From: Nemophila menziesii
Taxonomy: Eukaryota > Streptophyta > Magnoliopsida > Boraginales > Hydrophyllaceae
DNA length: 64,000 nt
Direction of reading: 5' to 3'
Assembly (NCBI GenBank): GCA_029959085.1
Contig: JARWIR010000003.1
Span: forward strand, 34,282,005-34,346,004
Numbering within the stretch: the first letter of the stretch is position 1; every line of letters begins with the position of its first letter. The notes under the pieces were generated by a model. The model was not told the origin of the DNA. It did no database searches and saw only the letters and a program-made list of their open reading frames with translations. The translations under genes were made by a program, and so were the position numbers. This document shows positions 35,505-46,967 of this stretch, piece after piece.

Positions 35505-36952
35505 GTTTGGTGATTTTGGGAGTCAAACTTGAGTAAAGTGATAGTGTTTGGTGATTTTGGTCAACTATAGGAGTCAAACTTGAGTAAAGTGATAGTGTTT
35601 GGTGATTTTGGTCAACTATAGGAGTCAAGTGATAGTGTTTGGTGATTTTGGTCAACTATAGGAGTCAAGTGATAGTGTTTGGTGATTTTGGTCAACTATA
35701 GGAGTCAAACTTGAGTAAAGTGATAGTGTTTGGTGATTTTGGTCAACTATAGGAGTCAAACTTGAGTCAAGTGATAGTGTTTGGTGATTTTGGTCAACTA
35801 TAGGAGTCAAGTGATAGTGTTTGGTGATTTTGGTCAACTATAGGAGTCAAGTGATAGTGTTTGGTGATTTTGGTCAACTATAGGAGTCAAGTGATAGTGT
35901 TTGGTGATTTTGGTCAACTATAGGAGTCAAACTTGAGTCAAGTGATAGTGTTTGGTGATTTTGGTCAACTATAGGAGTCAAACTTGAGTCAAGTGATAGT
36001 GTTTGGTGATTTTGGTCAACTATAGGAGTCAAGTGATAGTGTTTGGTGATTTTGGTCAACTATAGGAGTCAAGTGATAGTGTTTGGTGATTTTGGTCAAC
36101 TATAGGATTCAAACTTGAGTAAAGTGATAGTGTTTGGTGATTTTGGTCAACTATAGGAGTCAAGTGATAGTGTTTGGTGATTTTGGTCAACTATAGGAGT
36201 CAAGTGATAGTGTTTGGTGATTTTGGTCAACTATAGGAGTCAAACTTGAGTAAAGTGATAGTGTTTGGTGATTTTGGTCAACTATAGGAGTCAAACTTGA
36301 GTCAAGTGATAGTGTTTGGTGATTTTGGTCAACTATAGGAGTCAAGTGATAGTGTTTGGTGATTTTGGTCAACTATAGGAGTCAAACTTGAGTCAAGTGA
36401 TAGTGTTTGGTGATTTTGGTCAACTATAGGAGTCAAGTGATAGTGTTTGGTGATTTTGGTCAACTATAGGAGTCAAACTTGAGTAAAGTGATAGTGTTTG
36501 GTGATTTTGGTCAACTATAGGAGTCAAACTTGAGTCAAGTGATAGTGTTTGGTGATTTTGGTCAACTATAGGAGTCAAGTGATAGTGTTTGGTGATTTTG
36601 GTCAACTATAGGAGTCAAACTTGAGTAAAGTGATAGTGTTTGGTGATTTTGGTCAACTATAGGAGTCAAGTGATAGTGTTTGGTGATTTTGGTCAACTAT
36701 AGGAGTCAAGTGATAGTGTTTGGTGATTTTGGTCAACTATAGGAGTCAAACTTGAGTAAAGTGATAGTGTTTGGTGATTTTGGTCAACTATAGGAGTCAA
36801 GTGATAGTGTTTGGTGATTTTGGTCAACTATAGGAGTCAAACTTGAGTAAAGTGATAGTGTTTGGTGATTTTGGTCAACTATAGGAGTCAAACTTGAGTC
36901 AAGTGATAGTGTTTGGTGATATTGGTCAACTATAGGAGTCAAGTGAAAATTC
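35505..36952. repeat. Dimorphic minisatellite, 40-bp and 51-bp units
   Basis: About 31 near-identical units. Each starts GTGATAGTGTTTGGTG and ends GGAGTCAA. Long units add ACTTGAGTAAA or ACTTGAGTCAA, giving 51 bp; short ones stop at 40 bp. The two lengths alternate irregularly. Base divergence between units is very low. It is noncoding: open frames through it are a consequence of the repeat. Confidence 0.95.
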
Positions 36953-37016
36953 AAATTCAAATACAAATAACAAAAAATACTCGTAATAAAAAAAAATAGT
37001 CAAATAAAGTTATCAA

Positions 37017-40000
37017 CTAGTCAGTTTCATATCCACTGTCAACTATAGGCTCACCATCACTATCAAACTCAATAGGTTCTTCGTCTCCATATTCTTCCCA
37101 CGTGTCATCCTCCATTTCCTCGTTCTCAACAGTACTAATTTCAAAAGGCAATTGAATACGAAAATGAGATTGGTCAATCTCGACCTCCTCCGTAGTTGCC
37201 AAGTTCATCATAACGGTCAAATTACCAGGGTTAACCAAAGGTATTGTGATTCTCTCATTGTTGGTAGGTAATGATTCAAACCCCATAACTCGGGACTCCA
37301 TCCATGCCGATCATTTATTTCCCAAACGGCATTCCATTCTTTCGATGTTTTCTTTGCACGAATCTCGTCAATATAAAACACTTTCTTTGCTTGCGATGCT
37401 AGAATGTATGGTTCGTTTGGCCAATCAACGCTTGCTGTGTTGATAAAGGTTACCCCGTGTTCTATCCTTGATTCACTCTTCTTGTACCACTTACATACAA
37501 ATATAACAACCGAGCACCCTCCAGTGTATGTTAGCTCCAAGATTTTCAATAATTCGCCGTAATATGGTGACCCATCGTACATGACGCATACACCGTAATC
37601 TTGCGTCACTCTTTTTTCTCCTTTACTCTTTGTTATCCACTTTACACCGTTCACAGCACATGAATCGTACATATGCACCGCACCATAAGGCATGTTTGCC
37701 AATGACACTATCTCAGGGGTAGCTAACGGATCACCACGGGATTCCATTCCATGAACCTGTCATTAAAAAAACATGAGATACATTGAAAATAAAAAGAATA
37801 CTATTTAAACCAATGTTACATACCTTATCCAAAAACCAATCCTTAAACATTTGACGGTGCATATAATCTATTTCGTCAGTCGTTCCCGAAAGTGTGGATC
37901 TGTGTTCACTATAATTGAAATGGTATATAAATAAATCATTATAAATATATAAATATATAAATATATAAATATATAAATATATAAATATATAAATATATAA
38001 ATATATAAATATATAAATATATAAATATATAAACATATAAATATATAAATATATAAACATATCAATAACAACGTTACTTACGTCCTAAATGTCTCGATTT
38101 CGTCGCAATTATTCAAAATATAATAAATGACGTGCTCCTTATCCTTATACGCTAAAGCACCAGATACTTTCTTGCCAACTGGAGTACACTGGGACTTGAA
38201 AACGGATAACTCTCTATGCACTGGCGGTGGTTCGTTGTATCTGCCTCGATCGTTGAACTTTGTTTTTTCTTCACTAAGGTACCTATAAATATATAAATAT
38301 AAAAATATATATATAAATAAATAAAGATATAAATATAAATAACAATGTTGAACTTTGTTTTTTCTTCACTAAGGTACCTGGATATGAAATTCAACGTCTC
38401 TTCCGCCACGTAACCCTCGGCTATTGAACCCTCTGGTCTAGCGGGGTTTCGAATATACTCTTTCAACTTTTTTAAATACCTTTCAAATGGGTACATCCAC
38501 CGCATTTGAACCGGGCCCCCTAGCAATGCTTCATCATACAAGTGTATCACCAGGTGGATCATTATGTCAAAAAATGCAGGAGGCAGAATAGTTTCTAGTT
38601 TGCACATTACTTCAGCCACTTTTGCCTTACCGGTTAACAACTGTTTCCTACTCAAATTCTTGCTACAAACAACTCTAAACACGTTCGCTAAGCCAATTAC
38701 CGCATCGCTAATCGGCTTATCCTCTAAAAGACCGGGAAGACAACAAACAAAGAGATATTGCATCATAACATGACAATCATGCGATTTCATTCCAATAATC
38801 TTTCCCGTATCAATGTGAACATTATTCCTCAAACTAGACGCGAAACCATCTGGAAACCTTTGTGCCCGTAACCACTCGAGAAAAATCTTCCTCTTCTCCG
38901 CTGATAACGTATACTTTCCTCGCTTTAGTATCGTCTTACCTTCTTCGGATGAGATCCACAACTCCTTTCTAATTCCCAAATCCATAAGATCCATTCGCGC
39001 CTTCACGTTATCTTTGTTTATTTTACCATCAACTCCTATAACCGTACCAAGCAAACTATCGCACACATTCTTCTCGCAATGCATTACATCGATGTTATGT
39101 TTTAACAAATTTTCTGACCAATACGGTAAACGATAAAAAATACTCTTTTTTTTCCAGTTTGTCTCACGCGGCCCTGTTTTTTTTGTCACCTTGCCCCCGA
39201 AATCCTTGTGTTTACCGGGAAACACGATCGGAAGCCCATCTAGCTGTGTCTGAATACTAGCAGGACTATGTTTCCTCGGTGGGGCACGTTTATCGGTTTC
39301 CTTGTACGAAACCGTATCATCTATGAGATCATGTTTGATAGGTAACCAACGTCTATGATCAAAGTAAACGACCCCTTTCCTCACCTTCAATGAAGGAGTG
39401 GAATCCATGCATTCTGGGCAAGCCATGTAACCTTGACCCGACCATCCTGAAGCGTATGACCGAGCGGGGTAATCATTGGTCGTGGACAACACACAAACCT
39501 TCATTAAAAACATTTGCTTCGTGTGGGCGTCATACGTATGGATACCTGTTCTCCACAACATGTCCAACTCGTCTATAATAGGGCGGAGAAAGACATCCAT
39601 GTCCTTTCCGGGTGAGCGGGGACCCGGAATTAACAAACAAAGCTGAAATGTGGTCTCCTTCATGCATGTCCACGGTGGCAAGTTGTAGACGGTCAATATG
39701 ATAGGCCACATACTGTAGGAGTTGTTCTGCATGGAGAACGGACAAAACCCATCGAGTCCAAGGCCCAAATATACATTCCGAGGTTCACTGGCGAACTCAG
39801 GATGTAGCGCTGCAAATCTCTTCCAACTATCACCATCAACCGGATGACGCAACACATCTGGATCGGAACTTCTTCCGGTATGGTGCCATATCATTTCTTC
39901 AGCGGTGTGTTTCGATGCGTATAGTCGCTGCAATCTCGGAGCAATCGGAAAGTAACGAATCTTCTTATGCGGTACTTTGTTACCCTTCTTCGGGTCATAT

Positions 40001-40713
40001 CTTGATTCACCACATACTGGACAATTGTCAAGTTTTTCATTCTCCTTGTAAAAGATTGCACAATCATTCAAACAAACATCGATAGTAACATACCCCATGC
40101 CCAAACTTTTAAGTTTCTTGTTGCATGCTTCGTAAGAATCGGGCAAGTTGTGAGGTTTCGGTAAAACACGACCAACCAACTCTAACAGCTCGGAGAATGA
40201 TGTGTTACTCCACTTGTTCTTTACTTTTACGTGCATAAGCTTGGCAATGAAATTCAATGAACTCATCGTTGTACAACCAGGATATAATTCTGTCTCCAAT
40301 TCTTCGAACAATGAATCAAAACTGTTTTGACTAGGAAGATGTGCGTCTCTCATTTCAATATCTCCCGGATGACCACCAACATAGTAACTTTGTCTCACAT
40401 CCTCATAAACACGATGCATTTCGCTATCTATGTTTGGTACGTGAATTGTCTCGGGAATTACCACCTCGTTCTCGCCGTGCTTTGTCCAAACAAGATATGT
40501 TTTGTTGAAACCGTGTTTAAGAAGGTGGGCCCTAACTTCGTCGATGGGTTTTCGAGAGTAATTATTACACTTCGTACACGGACAAGACTTGAAACCAGTG
40601 GTACAATCTTCATTTTTCTCTGCATATTCGATAAAACGAATAACCCCAGATACATATTCTTTCGTATAGTAATTAGTTGTATCGATCCAACTCTTATCCA
40701 AATCCGGATTCAT
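37017..40713 (-). CDS. TNPD-type CACTA transposase (Transposase_21 family), spliced, one frameshift
   Basis: Proposed exons: 40713-38378, 38282-38082, 37908-37824 and 37756-37017. Domains in order: transposase-associated region (1-81, CPCTKCNN and HGE), Transposase_21 core (about 230-460, [42 protein letters not shown]), the [18 protein letters not shown] signature, a DUF4218-like region (about 640-780) and a DUF4216-like C-terminus. It would cut and move CACTA ends. Junctions keep frame, and donors at 38081 (GTAAGT) and 37823 (GTATGT) are good. Without splicing of the 95-nt segment 38377-38283 the frame ends early at 38152 (853 residues). In the last exon the frame from above stops at 37217, while the acidic C-terminus reads in another frame from 37301. 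That is a net one-base shift near 37290-37300 and probably damages the extreme C-terminus. Confidence 0.85.
37943..38060. repeat. (ATAAATAT)n microsatellite inside a TNPD intron
   Basis: Around fourteen near-perfect copies of an eight-base unit fill most of the intron 38081-37909. Confidence 0.9.
38283..38377 (-). other. Candidate 95-nt intron bounded by 33-bp direct repeats
   Basis: A 33-bp sequence occurs identically at 38252-38284 and 38347-38379, separated by AT-rich repeat DNA. On the minus strand each copy is preceded by AG and begins GT (CCAG|GTACC and TATAG|GTACC). Splicing from the first GT to the second AG removes exactly one period (95 nt), restores the frame lost otherwise, and joins [10 protein letters not shown] to the conserved continuation that leads into the next exon. 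Confidence 0.6.
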
Positions 40714-41462
40714 CTCTTCGCAACAATTTTATACAACTAGACAAATAAAATATATAATTATTACAACCCAATTAAAAAGAAGAATAAAAATTACAACACA
40801 ATAAATGACATAATAAAAATTACAAACCATTGAATGAATAATTATTACAAACCATTGAATGAATAAAATTACAAACCATTGAATAAATAAAATTACAACA
40901 CAATATATAGATAATAAATTTCATATAATTAATAAAACAAATAATAATATATGAACACAAAAAATTAAATACAACCAAACATGCATACTACAAGACATAA
41001 TAATAAAAAAGTAAAGCAAATCACATGTAAATCATCAACCTAATCATGTCTAATTATAGCAACTAACACATATCAATTAAAAAAAATGAAAAAGCATGAA
41101 ATTTCTTGAAAATACCTTGAATTAGATGGTTAAGAAGAGGATTGATGACCACAACCCACCTAGACAATGTACTAATACACCTAATCACATCATATATCAA
41201 CAATTAAACACAATTCTAAAATAAAAATTAAATTTTAAAAACATGGAATTTCATGAATTTACCTTAAATTTTTTGATGAAAATGGATATTGATAATGCCC
41301 CACCTTGATTATGGACCCGGGAATGGTGCAAGACAAATTGGAGAATCAATTAGGATAGAAAAAAAAAATCTGGGATTTTTTGGGAGAAATTCGGAGGTGT
41401 TTTTGGGTGTGTGTGGGTGTTTTATGAGATAAAAAACCTGCAGCCTTTAAAAATATATTAAT

Positions 41463-41687
41463 TAATTACCGACGACACGTAAATTCGTCGGTAATTATAA
41501 TAAACTCGTCGCTAAATAAGGGCGAAAAACGTCGTCGTCCTCATTAGCGACGGCAAATTTACGTTTAAAAAAAATAAAAATTCAAACCAACTAATTAACG
41601 ACGAAGTCGATACTTTTAACGACGGCGCTTTGTCGGTAAATATTAGCGACAACGTCGTCGTCGGTAAACAGGCGAAATGTAGTTGTG
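41463..41687. repeat. Right subterminal CGTCG motif cluster
   Basis: Repeated ACCGACGACAC, TTCGTCGGTAAT, TAACGACG and related motifs next to the right terminus, upstream of the TNPD-type gene. Probable transposase-binding and promoter region. Confidence 0.75.
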
Positions 41688-41690
41688 ATG

Positions 41691-43640
41691 GTTGTGGTTG
41701 TAGTTATGTTCGGTTTTCAACGTTGTATGCATTCGTTTGATCTTTTTCCGACTCTCGATTTTGTTTTCGATTACGTGGTGTCTAAATAGCCTTCCTTGCT
41801 CTTCAGTTCCACGCATATATTTTATTCAGTTGGAGAGGACGTCAACTGTTTGTTGAACAATGAAGAAGACTTTTCCAACATGCAGATTAGCGAGTCAACT
41901 TTGGAGCGTATGGATATTTATGTTACGGATGATCGGGAAATAGAGGTTGTTCAGTCTGTTCATCCAAAACTTGTCGAGCTGTTCTATGAATTTTGTTTTA
42001 TTTTTCTGATCATTACATTCTTTTAACGATGGTTTAATATTCAAGGGTTTAGCATTTTAACATTTACTATTGTTATGCATTGGATCCTTTTTGTTTTTAT
42101 ATTGTGTTGTGGTTCATTTCTTTATAATTATTGTCTTTAGTATATGTTTCGAGCCTAGTAGCTTAAGTTGTTAGTGTGTATGTAGTAAATTTCATGTTTT
42201 AAAAATGGATCTTCATGTTTCAAAAATGGATCTTCATGTTTTAAACATGGATTTTCATGTTTAAAACATGAAATTCCATGTTCCAAGCATGAAATTTTAC
42301 AAGTCCTTTTATTGTGTTGCGACTTTTGCTTGCTTTTTCAAGTAATTTGTTGTTATCGAAACCGTTATAATCAAATCATTCACAATATGAAATACTAAGC
42401 CATTTTTTTTTAATCAAATCATTCATAATAATTAAAAACTATCAAGTCATTTTACACGTTACAATAAAAAACATTCCCAAATAAGTCATTTTCCTCAATA
42501 AAATTTATGCTTCCTCTATATCTTCATCACTTGATCTTCTTCGTGGAGGCATGCTTCCCTGTATTTACACAATATCCAAGCATAAGGAATAGATTAGAAG
42601 TCTGAATTGATATTATCATATAAAATTCACTTCTCCAAACATGAAATTCATTGTTTAATTCAGTGAATTTCATGTTTTGTTCAGCGAATTATGCAGAGCT
42701 GACAATTTATATAATGCATTATTTACACTGTAAGGTCCCTAAAATCCATTGTTTCTATATAATATGCATTGTATTTGCCAAAAAATTCACTGTAAAGTCC
42801 TTGTTTATCTCTATTTTACTGTAATAGTTCAATTTTTTTGAAAAAATGGCATTATAGGTCTCTGTTTTACATATTAATCATTTCTAATCACTCTAATCCA
42901 ATTTTCGTTGATATTAATCATAGTATTCTATCACATGCATCATAAAATCTTATTATAAACCCTAGAAACTATTAAAATCGTTATTTATAGCCAATATTTA
43001 CCTTAATCAAACAAAAATCAATAAAAATAATTCAAAATCAACATGAAATCAATTTTCGTTTCGTATTTGTTCATAAATCACACAAGAATCAATTCGGAAT
43101 CATAAATCACTCTAAAAAAAATAGGATTATATTTGAGTATGTTCACTTACTTATGGTTTTCTTTTGGATTTTGAAGTCGGGTCTTTGCTTTGAGCGACAT
43201 TTGTTGTTTCCTACTTTGTTCGCCGGATTAGACTGTCGTCATTCACCTTCGCCGCGTGTTCGCCGCTTTGTCTCCCGCTCTCTCAAAAAGACTTTTTGTT
43301 TCTTTCTAGTGTGTGTCGCGTGTGTGTTGTGTGTGTTGTGTGTCGCGTGTGTGTATTAGTCTTTTTTAATATGCTAAATAACCGTTAATGTAATGTAAAT
43401 AAGATTCTAATTTTTTTTTATTACTATGTGTATGGGTATTTTAGGATGGGACTGTTTTTTATAAAGAGTCTTTTTCTAGGCACCTTTTTATAAATAGTTT
43501 TTCTAATAGGCATTTCTTGATTATTGACTTTTTTCTTCGTCGAAAGTATTTTAGGTAGTGAGTTTTGGAGGTATAGGCCACCTGCGAATATTTTTCACTT
43601 TGGCTAATATGGAAGTAATTGGCCTTCCAAATTGTCAGGG
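41691..43640. other. DNA right of the large CACTA element, possible interrupted locus
   Basis: A short open stretch (about 41835-41990) encodes an acidic segment with ERMDIYVTDDREIEVVQSVH that I cannot place firmly. A minus-strand stretch at about 42510-42560 reads SMPPRRRSSDEDIEEA before a stop. Between them lie repeated TTCATGTTT / AAACATGAA palindromes (42190-42690) like those left of the CACTA element. Possibly an old MULE/FAR1-like element or gene, but this is weak. Confidence 0.35.
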
Positions 43641-44466
43641 TCTTCTTTTAACTATATAAAAAAAAGGGATCTAGTTATAAAGGCTCCAAAGCCTAACAAA
43701 ATATTTAGAAAAACCCTCCCAAAATACTCCATCAAATCTTAACCAAAAGCAAAAAAATATCACTAAAATTCTCTTTTCTATTTATTATTACAGTGAAAAA
43801 CTAAAGCTGAAACAAAATCTTTGTTAGGTTAGAATTCAATCTCTTTCATTTCCTTCTCTCTCTCTCTAGTCTCTCTCGCTCTCTTTCCTCTCTGTACCGC
43901 CGACACCAAGCCGTTCTCTGCCAATCTGCCACCGTTCGTGGACCAATATCCACCGCTCTCTTTCTCTCTTCACATCGAAATCTCACCTTCCCACCAACAA
44001 GCTCTCATGTACAAAAAAACCGGTCTTCATTGGTGAAAGGCGCTGCCGTTCAGGGACCGATGTATATTACTGACGCTTTGCTGCACAAGAACACCATTGC
44101 CATCTCTTCACCAGAGAAAACCACCGCCATCTTGGAGTGACTGTGAAGACCGTTCTCCACCATCAGCAAGCGCATTCTCCAACATCTCTTCGCCATAAGA
44201 AAACCGATTTCTAATTGTTTTTTGTTCCAGCGAATGTGAAGAGATTTTTTTAAATTAAAATCAAATCCATGTATTTATTTTAAGGTTGTAATTGCAAAAT
44301 TTAAATATTTTACCTTCATTTGCAGATATATTGATTTGCTATGCTCTTTAAAGAAAGGAGAAGTATAGCAGAGATATTGATTTGCTAAGATCTCTGTTGT
44401 GATATTCAAAGAAAGGAGAAGTATAGAAGCGGCGACCAATTTCAAGGTATAATTTTCCCTTTTTTT

Positions 44467-44615
44467 TATTGTTTTTGTTCCAGCGAATGTAAAGAGACTC
44501 CTATTTGTTTTTTTGTTCAAGCTAGTGTGAAGAGAATTCTCTTTGTTTTTTGTTTCATCTCATGTGAAGAGACTTCTGTTTGTTTTCTGATCCAGCGAGT
44601 GTGATAAGATTTCAA
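44467..44615. repeat. Tandem repeats with a CAGCGAATGTGAAGAGA-like unit
   Basis: Four diverged units of 38-45 bp, each with a TTTTTGTTC phrase, a variant of AGCGAATGTGAAGAGA and a TTCT stretch. A related single unit lies at 44217-44250. Confidence 0.65.
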
Positions 44616-44629
44616 TTTCTTTGGATATG

Positions 44630-45115
44630 GATCTAATTGGTATGTACAAAACAGATCCAACTGGTATGTACCAATTGAATCTGTTTAGTACATACCATTT
44701 GGGTATTATCTTTTTGTTTTGTTCCAATGCGAATGTTTCATGTTTCATTTTCTCATTTTTTTGAATTGTTTTTGCGGAAAAAATTTGCTTGACACGTACG
44801 GTCTTGACACGGTAGCTTGGATTGGGTTATCAAAATAATGACAAATTCATCTCCCTTACTTTGACTTGGGTACGAGTACATTTTCAACACAGATATTAAC
44901 CTTGACATGGACAAAAATTTATTTGAGTTTACACAAATTCTATTAGAGACCTATCATGCAATTATATGAAAAATGACTTTATAACTATCATAAAACGAAC
45001 GTGATACGTGCCAAAAAAAAGAAATTACTTAGTATGTACCAAACAGAAATCATTGGTACGTACCAAATAGAATATTATTGATACGTACCAAACAAAAATT
45101 ATTGGTAAGTACCAA
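44630..45115. repeat. Scattered TGGTA(T/C)GTACCAA repeats
   Basis: GTACCAA-type palindromic phrases recur in two clusters (44638-44703 and 45028-45115), each followed by a short A-rich spacer. Confidence 0.6.
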
Positions 45116-45402
45116 ATGACAAAGCTGAGGTAGGGGTATAAAGGTAAAAAAAGCAAATCAGAAAATCAAATTTAGGTCTTTTATAGATTTTTTTAATTGG
45201 GCCTTTATAAATAACATTTTTTTTAATTTGATTCATTTATTTGTAGATTCCTCATAAAAAAACTGATCATACTTTATGAATCATGAATCCTATTATATAT
45301 CAAAATATAATTCTTTTTTGAATGGTAATATCGTTTAAAATGATCATGAATTATAACGATTCATATTATAATTCAAATTATATAATAATTGATATATGAT
45401 GC

Positions 45403-46962
45403 TGGTGGTCCTTTGTGTGTTCTAAAATAAATGCAAATGTAAATCGAACCACAACCGCAAGTGTACGGTTGTCCCAAGTAATATAGATGATAATACAGAT
45501 TCGTTCCAAGGACGGGATGGTTGACTACAATGCTTATCTATTAATGATTGATGCACTTATGTAAACAAATAAAGGTAGAATGTTTGTTTGGTTTTGTATA
45601 AATTCTAAATAATTGAAAGACAAATATTAAAATGCAAATAAAAGTTAAGACGCAGATAAAATGATGTAAAACGCAATATGAGATGTAGCACTTGAGAACG
45701 CAAGGATCCTCCCAATCCTATTTCCTAACTTATGTTGTTTAAGGGTTAAATTGGTCAATTACAATGGTCGGGATTCTAAATTCCTTATACCCCCGTCAGG
45801 GTGGACTATAAGGCGATCCTAAAGTGTCACTAGTCCCGTCAGGGTAAATATGATCCAGTGTTGGATGATTAAGTTTTATTACCTCATTGGCCCTAGAATT
45901 AGCTAAGTTCGTCAGAATCAATAGCTTCTATCCTAGATTAAATAAATATTTCCGTACCTAAACCCTCCGTCAGGATGATCCAATCGCCACTAATTGGAAT
46001 AGCCTAGATACTAATACCTGTTCTTAGTTAGCTACTCCAAAAACAGTAAATAATCTCAATTTATTGAAAAGAGTAAAAGACCTAATTTAATTTAATTTAA
46101 CAGAAACCCAAATTCAACATTCGTAATTCAATAAGACTGGGATTCACCCATTAATTGTTCTCAAGCACTATGAAATGTTTAGCTCATATTAAAAAGAAAA
46201 ACTAAATTAAATGTAAAGGAATTCATATTGATTACAAAATTAAAGATAGGAAAAACCTAATTTCCGGAATAGGAATGACTACGAACGGAGATATAGACCC
46301 TCTCCAGCTCTTGTAGCTTCTTCTTTCTTCCTTCCGTTGACTTCTCTCTGGTGTTTAATCTTGTAGAATGTGAATTGTATGTAAAATAGAAGTCCAGACC
46401 TCTTTTTATAAGTGAAAATTCGGACTTGGACCTAGGCTTTTAATTGAATGAAATATAAAAGGGCCAAGTCCACTAACTTAGCCCAAAATCCCGTAACTGC
46501 TGATATGTCTTCACTAAAACGGCTTTTCCCGATTCGTTATGACTCCGATTGACCTCATTCCAGTTGCTAAAGTTCCGTAACTCGATAGGGAGCGTTTTCT
46601 CTTCAAAGATCAGCGGCTAAATCATCGCTTAAGCACCTCGAAATCAGCAATATATGGCCTGGAAAATGGATTTTCAGCTCTAAAAATAATATCTTCGGGA
46701 TTTCTTTTCAAGTCTTGACTCTATCTTTTGATCTTTGACTTTCTCCTCGGATTCCTCTTCTAGCTAACATCTAAAACCTGTAAACTTTACACTAAAAATA
46801 CCAATATTACGCGCAAAAGCTTAATAAATTAAAAATGCTAAAAATAAAAGAGGAAAATCATATTATTGCATATTTAGTCCAAAAGTCTATCAAATTGATT
46901 AAATAAACACCAAAAATGATGTCTCCTAAGGGTCGAAAATAAGAACAATTAAGGAGACATCA
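45403..46962 (-). mobile_element. Solo LTR, about 1560 bp
   Basis: The unit starts TGGTGGTCC and ends GACATCA (read inward from the right TGATGTCTCC), so both ends are TG..CA. GATGC lies directly outside both ends (45398-45402 and 46963-46967), a five-base target duplication. No interior or second LTR is present, which fits recombination between two LTRs. The same TGATGTCTCC start occurs at 54891 on the minus strand beside a polypurine-like tract, giving the orientation. The family is probably Gypsy-like, which is an inference. Confidence 0.75.
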
Positions 46963-46967
46963 GATGC

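Larger units (their letters stand above)
31651..41687 (-). mobile_element. Near-complete CACTA (En/Spm) transposon, about 10 kb
   Basis: The left end is CACTACTGGAATTCGC and the right end read inward is CACAACTACATTTCGC. Both continue into TGTTTACCGACGAC. ATG lies directly outside both ends (31648-31650 and 41688-41690), a three-base target duplication. Both CACTA genes are present on the minus strand: a TNPD-type transposase nearest the right end and a separate TNPA-type gene further left. CGTCG motif clusters occupy both ends. Three blocks of tandem or microsatellite repeats add length. The element carries two coding lesions, described under the genes. Confidence 0.93.
43641..45397. other. 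Repeat-rich noncoding DNA of unknown origin
   Basis: A CT-rich leader-like stretch (43850-43990) is followed by several local repeats, listed separately in part. Two units of about 75 bp with AAGAAAGGAGAAGTATAG lie at about 44320-44435. No conserved frame was found. Terminal repeats that would define an element were not identified. Confidence 0.4.

Noticed and set aside
35652..36966. Several minus-strand open frames of about 60 codons with a repeated VDQNHQTLSL motif
   Set aside because: They are by-products of the 40/51-bp minisatellite; the 40-bp unit breaks frame at each short repeat.
37731..38071. Minus-strand frames rich in Tyr-Ile-Tyr repeats
   Set aside because: These are translations of the ATAAATAT microsatellite in an intron of the transposase gene; only the part downstream of 37908 is exon.
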